From positions 1 to 55,236 of the forward strand of contig JARLFX010000057.1 in assembly GCA_031296355.1 (NCBI GenBank): a stretch of 55,236 nucleotides of DNA, written 5' to 3'. This stretch comes from Acidobacteriaceae bacterium (GTDB lineage: Bacteria > Acidobacteriota > Terriglobia > Terriglobales > Acidobacteriaceae). Below, in pieces: positions 1-9,300 of this stretch. A program made the translations under genes and the position numbers. The notes beneath the pieces were generated by a model. The model worked only from the letters and a program-made list of their open reading frames with translations. It did no database searches and was not told the origin of the DNA. Within the stretch, counting starts at the first letter, position 1. Each line of letters begins with the position of its first letter.

Positions 1-435
1 GGATACTGCGGCGATACCCGATGAGGCATAGCACCACATGGAGCGATGATGGTCCGAAGTGCCGCGCGCCACAATGAACTCCGCCACGGCAACGGAGGCA
101 GCCTGTGCCGCAGCAATGTACAGGAACCAGTCGATGCTCACGCGATCGTAGATGACGGAGAAGAGCGCCACGCCGATCACGACGCCACACAACCCCTGCA
201 GCAGCAGTGCAAGCCGCCCCGGCCTGTGCCGCGGCACCATGAAGCTGCTCGCGATCACAATCGAGCTATCCACTACGCCATAAGCCGCCAGGCACAGGAT
301 TGTCGTGACGATAGCGAGGGGAAGCAGTAATACCGTTGCAGAGAGGCCGTTCAGGAAGAGGATGGCCGTTCCGGTCACGACGGCGAGAAATCCGCGTAAC
401 AACATGGCAACCCAGTATTCGGTATACGTTCGCAT
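1..435 (-). CDS. HdeD/DUF308-like membrane protein, C-terminus cut by window edge
   Basis: An open frame without a stop runs from an ATG at 435 leftwards to base 1, giving 145 codons of a truncated protein. It begins MRTYTEYW and shows about four hydrophobic segments (roughly residues 10-30, 33-58, 78-98 and 104-122). The arrangement RGFLAVVTGTAILF and, 70 residues later, QGLCGVVIGVALF resembles the repeated two-helix units of DUF308/HdeD proteins, small six-helix inner-membrane proteins linked to acid stress in enterobacteria. A GAGG sits 9 bases before the ATG. The gene is divergent from the usp gene at 644 and shares a 208-bp intergenic region holding a perfect Crp-type palindrome. Family assignment rests on pattern only; the substrate or role is unknown. 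Confidence 0.55.
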   Translation of the reverse strand, partial: MRTYTEYWVAMLLRGFLAVVTGTAILFLNGLSATVLLLPLAIVTTILCLAAYGVVDSSIVIASSFMVPRHRPGRLALLLQGLCGVVIGVALFSVIYDRVSIDWFLYIAAAQAASVAVAEFIVARGTSDHHRSMWCYASSGIAAVS

Positions 436-542
436 GGCGGTGCGCCTCGCGTTCAGGAATGACTCCCAACTCTAGGCAGCGTAGTCCTTTGCGGGAAAAA
501 TGTCCGTGACGAGGAGCACGAAATGCTCTTCGGAGGGTAAAT

Positions 543-558
543 TGTGACGTACATCACA
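543..558. promoter_or_regulatory. Crp/Fnr-type box TGTGACGTACATCACA
   Basis: The site is TGTGA-N6-TCACA, the exact symmetric consensus of CRP-class regulators. It lies between the divergent HdeD-like gene (start 435) and usp (start 644) and could serve either. The regulator gene at 1635 encodes a recognition helix with the RETxxR pattern that reads TGTGA half-sites in E. coli CRP. Binding is inferred, not shown. Confidence 0.65.
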
Positions 559-643
559 AACCAGTGTGGAGTATGACACAGAGAACCCGGCGTCTGTCGG
601 CATATTGTTCAATCTGTAGGACATGAAAGATTGCGAGGCAAGT

Positions 644-1528
644 ATGCCAGCCATCAAAGATCGCGTCGAAGTTGCCGTTGGAAAGATACTTTTGGCAACC
701 GACTTTTCCGCTGTTTCGACGACCGCAGCGGCCTATGCCCGTGCGATCGCTCACAGGTTTTCATCCACCGTCCTTTTGACCAATGTCGTGGACGCACCGA
801 CCGATGTAGAACTAGCCGGGGTGGCCCTTGCACCGGATGCCGACGAGATGCGCCGCGATAGCATGGCCAAGCTCGACGAGCTGTTGAAGACCTTCACGGG
901 GCTTCACGCTGTGCCCAAGGTGCTGGATGCTTCCACGCCGGCAGCTACCGCACTGACCCAGGAAGCACGCAGCGCCGAAGCTGACATGATCATCATGGGC
1001 ACCACATCCAAACGCGGCGTTGAGAAGCTGCTGGTCGGTTCCACGGCTGAGAGCGTGATTCGGAACGCCACCTGCCCGGTGCTCACCATTGGGCCGAATG
1101 TTCGTCCGCCGTCAGAAGATCCGCTGGCATTTCATAACATCCTGTACGCGACAGACTTTAGCGCTCAGGCGGCGAAGGCCGCAATCTACGCGCTCTCGTT
1201 CGCGCAAGACAGCGCAGCGCATCTCTACCTGTGTCACGTATCCAAGGTGGGCCAGACGGAGCTGGCGGATGAGTTGCCCACCGAGCAGGAGCTGGAAGCG
1301 TCGCTCCGCCGCTTGATCCCGCCGTCGGCCTATGACTATTGCACCCCGACCTGTGTGGTGGAGCACGGGCACACGCCATCGGCTTTGCTGGGGCTTGCGC
1401 AATCCATCAAGGCAGATCTTATCGTTCTCGGCTCGCGCAAGAGCTCTTTTTGGCTACAATATATTGACACGGGTTTAACGCCGGCATTGTTGGCAGGCGC
1501 AAAGTGTCCAGTGTTGACGGTCTGCTAG
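644..1528 (+). CDS. Universal stress protein, tandem UspA domains
   Basis: The 294-residue protein has two UspA folds, about residues 8-145 and 165-294. Both start with the LLATDFS / ILYATDFSAQAAK strand and end with the CPVLT strand typical of the family. In domain 1 the nucleotide loop reads GTTSKRGVEKLLVGS, so the second glycine of the usual G-x2-G-x9-G(S/T) motif is Ser; domain 2 (GSRKSSFW) is more degenerate, so ATP binding is doubtful. I prefer the ATG at 644 over an upstream ATG at 623 because GAGG lies 5 bases before 644, while 623 has only AGGA immediately adjacent. A perfect Crp-type box lies 85 bases upstream. Cytoplasmic; the family is induced by starvation, low oxygen and redox stress, but the target is unknown. 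Confidence 0.9.
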   Translation: MPAIKDRVEVAVGKILLATDFSAVSTTAAAYARAIAHRFSSTVLLTNVVDAPTDVELAGVALAPDADEMRRDSMAKLDELLKTFTGLHAVPKVLDASTPAATALTQEARSAEADMIIMGTTSKRGVEKLLVGSTAESVIRNATCPVLTIGPNVRPPSEDPLAFHNILYATDFSAQAAKAAIYALSFAQDSAAHLYLCHVSKVGQTELADELPTEQELEASLRRLIPPSAYDYCTPTCVVEHGHTPSALLGLAQSIKADLIVLGSRKSSFWLQYIDTGLTPALLAGAKCPVLTVC

Positions 1529-1634
1529 TTTCGCCCGCTTTGACGGGCCCCATCCCGACTCTAGCGATTTCTTAACCGTCGGATGTAAAGCTCGGCATTT
1601 GCTTTTTTTTTGATTTTCTAGGATGGGACCATCT

Positions 1635-2348
1635 ATGGCTCAGGTTGGCAAGAAACGCGACATTCGCGATTGCGATAACTGTGAGTACCGCACGCTCCGG
1701 ATGTTCTGTAACCTGAACGCGGAAGCGCTTGAGGACTTTGAGGCCATTGGTATTCAGGCGACCTTCCCCAAGGGCGCTACCCTCTTTCAGGAAGACCAGC
1801 CGAGCAACGGCGTCATCGTCCTCTGTACCGGGCAGGTCAAGCTCTCCTGCGCTTCCAAAGAGGGCAAGACCCTCATCCTGAAAATTGCGATGCCCGGTGA
1901 TGTACTTGGCCTCGGCGCGGTCATCTCGAATACGCCGCACGAAGTCACCGCGGAGACGCTCGAACCGACGCAGATCAAGAGCATCCGCCGCCCTGATTTT
2001 CTGGCCTTTCTGCAGAAGCATGGCGAAGCCAGCCTGCACGCCGCGCAATCCCTCTCGGCAGAGTATAAGACCGCCTTCTTCGATGCGCGCCGCCTGGCCC
2101 TCTCCGGCTCGGTTGCCGGCCGCCTCGCAGCGATTCTGCTGGACTGGGCGCGCAATGCATCCTGCGGCAAGCAGGAGCTGCGCTTCACCATGGCGCTCAC
2201 GCATGAAGATCTGGCCAGCCTGGCCAGCACCTCGCGCGAGACCGTCACCCGCCTGCTCGGCCGCTTTCAGAAAGAAAAACTCATCCAGATCCGTGGCACG
2301 TCCATCCTGATTCTGGCCCCGGAAAAGCTGGAAACCCTCATCGCTTAA
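1635..2348 (+). CDS. Crp/Fnr-family transcription regulator with N-terminal Cys cluster
   Basis: The layout is a cyclic-nucleotide-binding-like jelly roll (about residues 30-115), a dimer helix and a C-terminal winged helix-turn-helix (about 175-230). The N-terminus has three cysteines spaced C-x2-C-x8-C (13, 16, 25 from this start), reminiscent of but not identical to the C-x2-C-x5-C of FNR; two more Cys are at about 64 and 72. No Cys is seen at the position of FNR Cys122. The recognition helix reads SRETVTRLLGRFQK. RETxxR matches CRP residues that contact TGTGA, while RLLGRFQK resembles FNR. ATG 1635 has GGGA six bases upstream; ATG 1623 (four residues longer) has no spaced Shine-Dalgarno. 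It sits between two usp genes that both have TGTGA-N6-TCACA-type boxes, so it is probably their oxygen- or redox-responsive activator (inference). Confidence 0.88.
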   Translation: MAQVGKKRDIRDCDNCEYRTLRMFCNLNAEALEDFEAIGIQATFPKGATLFQEDQPSNGVIVLCTGQVKLSCASKEGKTLILKIAMPGDVLGLGAVISNTPHEVTAETLEPTQIKSIRRPDFLAFLQKHGEASLHAAQSLSAEYKTAFFDARRLALSGSVAGRLAAILLDWARNASCGKQELRFTMALTHEDLASLASTSRETVTRLLGRFQKEKLIQIRGTSILILAPEKLETLIA

Positions 2349-2392
2349 GGTGTCTGTGTTTCCACAAACCTAGCATTCTCCCCACATAAACA

Positions 2393-2408
2393 CGTGACGA
2401 CGGTCACA
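2393..2408. promoter_or_regulatory. Crp/Fnr-type box CGTGACGACGGTCACA
   Basis: It matches TGTGA-N6-TCACA at nine of ten half-site positions. It lies 44 bases after the Crp/Fnr gene stop and about 210 bases before the second usp gene, in an otherwise empty 271-bp intergenic region. A 67-codon ORF there (2420-2623) looks spurious. Confidence 0.5.
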
Positions 2409-2619
2409 GCCGATGCTACTTGGCAGCCCCTATCCTTCAAGAAGAATTACGGAGGGCTTTCGAGGGGATTATGGTGAATCGTTACTTGAATCCGTTCCCC
2501 CGTGGACTATTTAATTTCAGCCGCGGCGGATGTTCTTACCCCTTCGATTGTCCTTGTCTCCCCGGTTTTGGTGTTGTAGTGCATTTTTTAGAATTTTCGA
2601 CTGATCAGCGGGAGGCAGC

Positions 2620-3612
2620 ATGACGCAATTCCAAACTGCAGCAGCTTCGCCGGTCGATAAGCGCGCAGGCGAACAGGTGACTCGTGTGGAACAAGGCCCG
2701 CAGACGCCGACAAAATTTCGCAGAATCCTCGTAGCGACCGATTTTTCCGGTCCCTCGCACGCAGCCATGAATATGGCCCACAGGCTGAGCCTGAACTTCC
2801 AGGCGCATCTGTCGTTGCTTCACGTCCTTGAATACTCTGAAGTTGCAAGTCCATCTACAGGCGGCACAGTAGAAGGCTTGAACGCCCTGGAAGAGCTCGC
2901 CATGCAGCGGCTCAATCATGCCCTGCTTGAAGTGAAAGAGACTGGCGTCAAGGCATCGATCGTCACCAAGACCGGCAACGCGCCCAATGCCATCCTCGAA
3001 GCCGTCATCTCCGAGAAGATCGATCTCGTCATTCTCGGCACGAACGGATTCCGTGGCCTGGAGCGCTTGGCGCATGGTTCTACCGCAGAAGCCGTGTTGC
3101 GCAAATCCACCTGCCCGGTTCTGACCATTGGCCCTCATGCTACGCATTGCATGACCATCAAACCGCCAGAGGGCGCAATCGTCTTTGCGACAGACTTCAA
3201 TCGCGCCAGCGCGCCTGCCATTGGCTATGCTGCCAGCTTCGCTCATCTGCTGGAGGCCCAGCTGCGCTGCCTGCACGTGCTGCCGCGCATGGTGGAGGGG
3301 AACTCGCAAGACGATGTCGTCCCCGCGATCATCAAGGTCGCATTGCACCACGTTGCCAACGAATGCAAAGCCGTGGGCCAGGATACCGTCTGCGATATCG
3401 GCTATGGCTGCGATGTCTCATACGCTGTGGTCGACTATGCCAAGCAGCATGATGCCCAGCTGATTGTTCTTGGCGTTCGGCAGACGTCCATGCTGGCGTC
3501 GCACCTCCCCGCGCATATTGCCTACCGCATCATTACGGAAGCTCCGTGCCCTGTGCTCACCATCGCCGTGGAACACAATAACGATGCCAAGCTCTCCGCG
3601 GCCTGCTTGTAA
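2620..3612 (+). CDS. Universal stress protein, tandem UspA domains
   Basis: The 330-residue protein has a roughly 30-residue N-terminal extension and two UspA domains (about 33-170 and 185-320). Domain 1 carries an intact nucleotide motif, GTNGFRGLERLAHGS (G-x2-G-x9-GS), followed by CPVLTIG. Domain 2 has the fold-ending CPVLTIA but no such glycine pattern (GVRQTSML), as in many tandem Usps where only one half binds ATP. A strong GGGAGG precedes the ATG. It is the same type as the usp at 644 but clearly divergent in sequence, so an old duplication or separate acquisition. A Crp-type box lies about 210 bases upstream. Confidence 0.9.
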   Translation: MTQFQTAAASPVDKRAGEQVTRVEQGPQTPTKFRRILVATDFSGPSHAAMNMAHRLSLNFQAHLSLLHVLEYSEVASPSTGGTVEGLNALEELAMQRLNHALLEVKETGVKASIVTKTGNAPNAILEAVISEKIDLVILGTNGFRGLERLAHGSTAEAVLRKSTCPVLTIGPHATHCMTIKPPEGAIVFATDFNRASAPAIGYAASFAHLLEAQLRCLHVLPRMVEGNSQDDVVPAIIKVALHHVANECKAVGQDTVCDIGYGCDVSYAVVDYAKQHDAQLIVLGVRQTSMLASHLPAHIAYRIITEAPCPVLTIAVEHNNDAKLSAACL

Positions 3613-3959
3613 GCAGGCGCAGACAGGCAACACCCTGCAATTCATGAATCAGTAAGAATGGCCGCGCGCAGAAGGTTCAGGCGCGCGGTTCTTTGTGCGC
3701 CTTATCCGCTTGCAGGGCAGATGCCACGCATGGGCTGGCGTCCGCTGGTGAATCTGCGTTCTGGGCTGCGGCTGCGATCACGATCAACGGTGGGCAGTGT
3801 TCCTGCGTTCCATATCCGCTGCAGGCGTCCGCGCAGGGGTCGGGACCGGGATTCGATTTGGGGAGAGTGTCGGTCATCATTCCATTACTATCGGTGGAGT
3901 CATCCACAATCGCATGTGATTTGCGTCACTGGTGCGCGTGCACGTGTGATAACAACGGA
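3613..3959. other. Convergent intergenic region with hairpin and Crp-like site
   Basis: The region separates the 3' ends of usp (+) and sulP (-). It holds a GC-rich hairpin at 3662-3688 (8-bp arms CCGCGCGC/GCGCGCGG, then TTCTTT), a plausible weak terminator for usp, and the palindrome described separately at 3915. A 76-codon Cys/Pro/Asp-rich ORF on the minus strand (3677-3907) lies just beyond that palindrome but has no convincing ribosome site. I see no supported gene. Confidence 0.5.
3915..3930. promoter_or_regulatory. Crp/Fnr-like site TGTGATTTGCGTCACT
   Basis: This is a TGTGA-N6-TCACT match (nine of ten half-site bases) in a convergent intergenic region. No gene start is well placed for it except a doubtful 76-codon minus-strand ORF starting at 3907. 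It could be chance, or mark an unannotated small RNA. Confidence 0.3.
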
Positions 3960-5672
3960 TTAGAGCGATTGCCGCGCCATAGCCGCCGCTACTTCGCGGC
4001 CAACGCCGGCAAAGTCACCCTGTAACTGCCGTGCGCGCTCCAGTGCCGCCTGCACGTGCGGCAGCACGTTCGCCTCGCCGATGTGCTGCAGGAAGTCGGA
4101 TCCCTCGATCACCCGCGAGGGCTGGTCGCGCGCGCCGCACAGCAGCAGCACCTTGCCTGCCTTGCGCAGCCGGTCGGCAAACTGCTCCAGCGAGTGTATG
4201 CCAGTTGCATCCAGAGCCGTCATATTGCGCAGCCGCAGGATCACCACTTCGCCCAGCTTGTTCAGGTCCTTCGTCGCTTCGGCCAGCTTCTCCGTCGTGC
4301 CGAAGAGAAATGGCCCGTGGATACGCAGAATGCTCACGTTTGCGGGGATATCTTTACCCTGCAGAATATGGGCATTACCGTCACGCAGGTAGCTTGGTGT
4401 AACCGGGGCGACGGTTGTCGTCTCGGCAACCCGGTAGATGTAGAGCAGGGCGGCCATAGCCATGCCCACGGCCACGGCCACGGTCAGGTCCGCAAGTACT
4501 GTCAACGCAAACGTCGCAAGCCACACGGCGATGTCTGTGCGTGAGAGTCGCAGGATAATAGCAATCTCGCGCCATTCGCCCATGTTGTATGCCACCACAA
4601 AGAGCACAGCCGCCAGCGTTGCCAGCGGCACGAACTTCGCCAGCGGAGCCGCAACCAGCAGGATCATGAGCAGCGTGAACGCATGCACAATGCCTGAGAC
4701 CGGTGTGCGCGCACCAGAGCGGATGTTGGTTGCAGTGCGGGCTATCGCGCCTGTTGCTGGAATGCCGCCAAAGAGCGGGGAAGCGAGGTTCGCAATGCCT
4801 TGCGCCACAAGCTCCATGTTGGAGTTGTGATGATCGCCGCTCATACCGTCAGCTACCACGGCAGAGAGCAGGCTCTCGACCGCGGCCAGCAGCGCCACCG
4901 TCAATGCCGATGGCAGCAGCGGAATGATGTGTTCGGCGTGAAAGTCAGGAAATGCGAAGTGGGGGAAGCCCTGCGGAATCCCCCCAAAACGGCTGCCAAT
5001 GGTCTCAGTATTCAGATGAAAGACTGCAGACACAGCGGTGGCCAGCAGCAGCGCCACGATGGAGCCGGGAACGCGCCGTGTAATCCGTTTCCACAGCAGG
5101 ATGATGGCGAGCGACACAGCGCCAATGGCCAGTGTTTCTGGTCGAATGCTGGTGGCATGGGTTACCAGCATGCGCATACGGGGAATAAATTCGCTCGGCG
5201 ATGACGGCGTTGTGAGCCCGAAGAAGTCCTTGATCTGGGTCGAAGCAATCAGCACGGCAATGCCGTTGGTGAAGCCGATCGTGACCGGGCGGGGAATGTA
5301 CTTCACCGCCGTGCCCAGCCCCGTCAGCCCCATCAGGATGAGCAGCACGCCCGCCATCAGACCGACCAGCGCCAGGCCCGCCAGCCCAAACTTCATCACA
5401 ATGCCGGCCACGATCACCACAAACGCGCCCGTTGGGCCGCCGATCTGCGTACGAGACCCGCCCAGTGCAGAGATCAGGAAGCCTGCAATCACTGCGGTAT
5501 AGATACCTGCCTGTGGAGTAACGCCAGAGGCGATTCCGAATGCCATGGCCAGCGGCAGCGCCACCAGCCCTACCGTCAGTCCGGCGATAAGATCCTGCGA
5601 GAACGTGCGCATCGTGTAGTTGCGCAGGCATTCGATCGAGCGGGGCGTCCACTTTGATTGCCAAATGCTCAT
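3960..5672 (-). CDS. SulP family anion permease with STAS domain
   Basis: The 570-residue inner-membrane protein has an N-terminal sulfate-transporter core of about 10-14 helices (residues about 20-420), beginning with the conserved LIAGLTVGLVALPLAMAFG. It ends in a cytoplasmic STAS domain (about 440-555) containing LDATGIHSLEQ. SulP members carry sulfate, bicarbonate or other anions; the sequence does not decide which. The start codon overlaps the stop of the upstream ArsR-type gene by ATGA, so the two are translationally coupled. That pairing suggests the substrate or its metabolite is what the repressor senses (inference). Confidence 0.9.
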   Translation of the reverse strand: MSIWQSKWTPRSIECLRNYTMRTFSQDLIAGLTVGLVALPLAMAFGIASGVTPQAGIYTAVIAGFLISALGGSRTQIGGPTGAFVVIVAGIVMKFGLAGLALVGLMAGVLLILMGLTGLGTAVKYIPRPVTIGFTNGIAVLIASTQIKDFFGLTTPSSPSEFIPRMRMLVTHATSIRPETLAIGAVSLAIILLWKRITRRVPGSIVALLLATAVSAVFHLNTETIGSRFGGIPQGFPHFAFPDFHAEHIIPLLPSALTVALLAAVESLLSAVVADGMSGDHHNSNMELVAQGIANLASPLFGGIPATGAIARTATNIRSGARTPVSGIVHAFTLLMILLVAAPLAKFVPLATLAAVLFVVAYNMGEWREIAIILRLSRTDIAVWLATFALTVLADLTVAVAVGMAMAALLYIYRVAETTTVAPVTPSYLRDGNAHILQGKDIPANVSILRIHGPFLFGTTEKLAEATKDLNKLGEVVILRLRNMTALDATGIHSLEQFADRLRKAGKVLLLCGARDQPSRVIEGSDFLQHIGEANVLPHVQAALERARQLQGDFAGVGREVAAAMARQSL

Positions 5673-6034
5673 TGGGCCTGCTCCACGGGCTGTTCCAGCT
5701 CTGCCGGCTTTTCCATCTCGTCCAGCATGGTCAGCGATTCCTTCAGATGCGCGTGAAAATAGGTTCGCATTAGCTTCAGAACCTCAAGCAGCAGCGGGTC
5801 GCGGACGGCATAGAAGACCTGGTTGCCAACCTTCCGCTTGGTCACTAACTGTTTGGCGCGGAGGATTGCGAGGTGTTGGGAGACATTGGCCTGCTCCAGT
5901 TCGAGCTTGCCGATCAGGGCTCCGGCAGAGAGCTCTCCTTCATTCAAAAGTTCCAGAATGGCTATGCGTGTGGGGTGCGCCAGCGCCTGAAAGATGTCGG
6001 CCTTGAAGCGGCGAAGTTGATCCTGCATCTCCAT
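5669..6034 (-). CDS. ArsR-family repressor lacking cysteines
   Basis: The 121-residue winged helix-turn-helix protein has its core at about residues 12-90: ALAHPTRIAILELL, then the recognition region QANVSQHLAILRAKQLVTKRK and the wing GNQVFYAV. A charged C-terminal tail (PAELEQPVEQAQ) is unusual. There is not a single Cys, so neither the classical metal site of ArsR/SmtB nor the Cys pair of BigR/YgaV persulfide sensors can operate. The ligand is therefore unclear; His or acidic metal sites, or dimer control without metal, are possible. An AT-rich palindrome abuts the start codon. The downstream sulP overlaps by four bases. A second ATG at 6028 is possible. Confidence 0.88.
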   Translation of the reverse strand: MEMQDQLRRFKADIFQALAHPTRIAILELLNEGELSAGALIGKLELEQANVSQHLAILRAKQLVTKRKVGNQVFYAVRDPLLLEVLKLMRTYFHAHLKESLTMLDEMEKPAELEQPVEQAQ

Positions 6035-6054
6035 ATATTAGGATATGCGAATAT
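6035..6054. promoter_or_regulatory. AT-rich palindrome, likely ArsR operator
   Basis: ATATT-AGG-ATAT-GCG-AATAT is an imperfect 20-bp dyad lying directly against the arsR start codon. Its size, AT content and position fit an autoregulatory ArsR operator. With no clear Shine-Dalgarno, the mRNA may be leaderless or start inside the dyad (inference). Confidence 0.5.
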
Positions 6055-6378
6055 TCTATGTCAAAGTGATTACTCATTCATAACGAAAATTGATAAACAC
6101 AATCAATCACCATTTACCCTCTTATCTCGTTGAAAATAAATGGAAACACTCGTTTCCTGCCAGCCGCCTCGTTCACGATTTTTCTTTGTCTAAACGCCTC
6201 CCGGTTTTATTCTGCACCTACCCCGCCACTCGAGTGGGGGCCCAAAAGTCACTGAAGTTCAACATTTTCTCCTGAAGTGGATGTTTTACAGACACCCCTG
6301 CCGGGCAGCCCTGTATCTACCGGTTCTAGCCACACACCTAAGTTTTCAGACTTAACCACCTACTTTGTGAGGCTCGCC
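6055..6378. other. Intergenic region upstream of the TonB-dependent receptor
   Basis: This AT-richer stretch lies between the divergent arsR and receptor genes. It holds a perfect 12-bp palindrome CCACTCGAGTGG at 6226-6237, a possible operator for the receptor. An in-frame upstream ATG at 6277 extends the receptor frame, but the extra 34 residues are unlike a signal peptide, so this part is probably the leader. I see no other gene. Confidence 0.45.
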
Positions 6379-9300
6379 ATGAAAGTGCGTACGACGTTTT
6401 CTCTCCTGGTCTATCTGCTTGCAGGTTTCCTCTTCCTCTCGGTTCCCGCCGCCGCTCAGCAAACCCTCGGTGGAATCGTCGGCTCCCTCACAGACCCGGA
6501 TGGCAGTGTGCTGCCCAATTCCACCGTGACGTTGACCGGAGACGGCAACGGCCTGGTCCGCACCGCCAAAACCAGCCCCACCGGCGCGTATACGTTCGTG
6601 AACCTGCCCATCGGCAAATACACGCTCAGCTTCGAACTCTCAGGCTTCCAGAAAGCGAAGTATCCCGGCATTACGGTTCAGGCTGACCGTACGCAGAGCC
6701 TGAATGTACAGATGAAGCTCGGCTCAGCCGACACCTCCATCACCGTGGATGCCACTCCGCTGATGAACGCCGTCGATACCACGGTCGGTTACGTCATGGA
6801 CAAAGCGCAGATTGAGTCCGTTCCTCTGCCCACGGGTAGCTTCACCGGGCTGGCCATCCTCTCGCCCGGCGTCAACGCAGAGTTTTCCGGCGGCACTGGC
6901 GCAAACAGCGGTCTCGGCAACGCGCCCATCTGGGCCAACGGCCAGCGCGATACCTCAAACAGCTTCCTCATCAACGGCGTGGACGCCAGCAATCTCTTCA
7001 ACGGCAAGAGCACCAGCCAGGTCGGCTCGGCCCGCATTGTGAACAACACCGGCCAGGGCAACAGTGCAGCCGGTGGTGTTGTGCCCAGCGCTGCCTCTGT
7101 CTATCTCTCCATCGGCAATGCAATTCCCAGTCCTGCGCCAGAGACGGTAGAAGAGGTTCGCGTGAATGCGTCCATGTATGACGCGCAGCAGGGCTCCACC
7201 AGCGGCGCGCATATCGATCTCAGCACCAAGACCGGCTCCAACGCACTGCACGGCAGCGCCTATCTGCATCGCGGAACCAACTGGCTCAATGCCGCACCCT
7301 TCTTCTTCAAGAAGGACGCGAACATTCCCGACGCCTACAAGAATCCACAACTGCATCGTTACACTGCTGGCGGTGAAGTCGGCGGATCCATCATCAAAGA
7401 CAAGCTCTTCGGCTACGTCGCCTACCAGCACCTCCATGTCTCCGATCAGGAGACCGGCGATGAGTTACTCAATGTGCCCTATGGTCTTACCGATGACCGT
7501 TCGCCGACCGCGCTCACCGCGCTGGCTAATAATGGCTGGGGCACAGTGCCGCTCAACGCATCGGACTGGGCCACAAATCCCGTCGGTCTCACCCTCTTCC
7601 AGCATCCGAATGCACCCGGCGAGCCCGGCCACTATCTGATACCCAACCAGACTGGCGCGGCGAGCCTCTTCTCCCCTTACGATGCCTTCCTGCCTGGCAC
7701 GGCAACCTTTATCTCAGACCAGCTCGTTGCCGATGTGGACTGGAACGTCAGCTCGAAGGACAGCCTTTCGCTCAAGTACTACTATCAGCGCGATCCTGCC
7801 ACCTCGCCGTACGCCTTCTCCAATGTGCCCGGCTTTACCGCGCATACTGACACTGGCTCGCAGGTCTTCTCCGTCAATAATGCCCAGACCCTGACCTCGA
7901 ACCTGAACGTAAGCGAGACGCTTGGTTTTATCCGCGAGAAGGTCTACGTTTCCAACGATCAGCTCTTTGGTCCCGGTGATGTCGGCATGACTACGTCATT
8001 CGGCAACTACTTCCCCGGCGTCACCATCATCGATGCGCTCGGCTACGCAGGGCCGAATGGCGAACCCCTCGGCGAGCCGACGCAGCCTACGCTGGCGATT
8101 GGCCCCAATTCGCAGTCGCAAGCCTCGAATACCGGTATGTTCCAGAACCGCTTGATGCCTTCGGCCAACGGCATCTGGACCAAGGGCAAGCACACCATCG
8201 CCTTCGGCGGAAGCTACTCTTACACGCAACTGAATGCGCGCGACCTGCGCACCGGCAAAGGGAATGTTACCACGCCGGACTTCGCCACCTTCGAGCGCAA
8301 CTGGGTGACGCCGTATACCACCAATGGCTTCGCCGCTACCACCTATCTCCAGGGCGATGCCAACCGCTACTATCGCGCCAACCAGGTCGGCCTCTATCTG
8401 CAGGATAAGTTCCAGGTCACGCCGCATCTCAGCCTCACTGCCGGCGTCCGCTACGACTGGAATGGCGGCCTGACGGAGAAGAATGGAAAAATTTACAACT
8501 TTGACCCAGCCAGCTACCACTACGACGATGCCAGCGGACAAGCGTTGCAGACCGGCCTCATCATTGCCGGCAACAATGCGAATGGTACTCCCGGCGTGAG
8601 CAAGACCACGCTGACTGGCCGCCAGTGGGGCATTGGCCCCCGCCTTGGCGCAGCCTGGCAGCCCGGCTTTTCGGATGGCAAAGTCGTCGTCCGCGCCGGC
8701 ATGGGCATGTACTATGACCGCGGCGAACTCTTTACCTATCTCTCCCCCGGCTACGCCGCCGGCGAGATTCGTGGCGGTCCGAACGGCACCCAGCAGACGC
8801 CGCCCTTCGTGACCGAGCAGAACTGCGCTAACAACAACGGCAATTACGATGTGGGCTATTACTACGAGGAATACATCCCCATCTGCGGATCGGACCCGCT
8901 CAACAATGTGACCGATGGATATAGCCTGGCCACGCCCTGGGGCACAACCCGCAATCCCGGCCCCGTCAATCCAAAGGCTTCCGATGTTGTCCTGCCCAGC
9001 GTCTCCGATATCGCGAACTTCAGCGCGCAGCCCTACACCCTCGGCGTATACAACCGCGCCAACAAGCTGCCCTACAGCATCAATTTCACGCTCAATGTGC
9101 AGTGGCAGCCGCGTTCTGACATGATGGTCGAGATTGGCTACATCGGCAATCTGGGCCGTCACCAGGTCATTCCACTGCCCTTCAACCAGGCCAACATTGC
9201 CACGCCCAGCAACCCAACGCATCCGGGCACCCAGGCCGCACAGTCCTACAGCTACGGCTATACCATCTATGACGCAGCTCACGTGAACAACGACCCCTCC

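Noticed and set aside
2420..2623. 67-codon ORF between the Crp/Fnr gene and the second usp
   Set aside because: No ribosome site, odd composition, and it runs into the usp start; it looks like non-coding leader.
6277..6378. 34-residue N-terminal extension of the first TonB-dependent receptor
   Set aside because: It would bury the signal peptide; ATG 6379 has a ribosome site and starts the signal peptide directly.
7996..9282. 428-codon minus-strand ORF inside the receptor gene
   Set aside because: Shadow of the G+C-rich receptor frame; no family features and fully overlapped by a clear gene.
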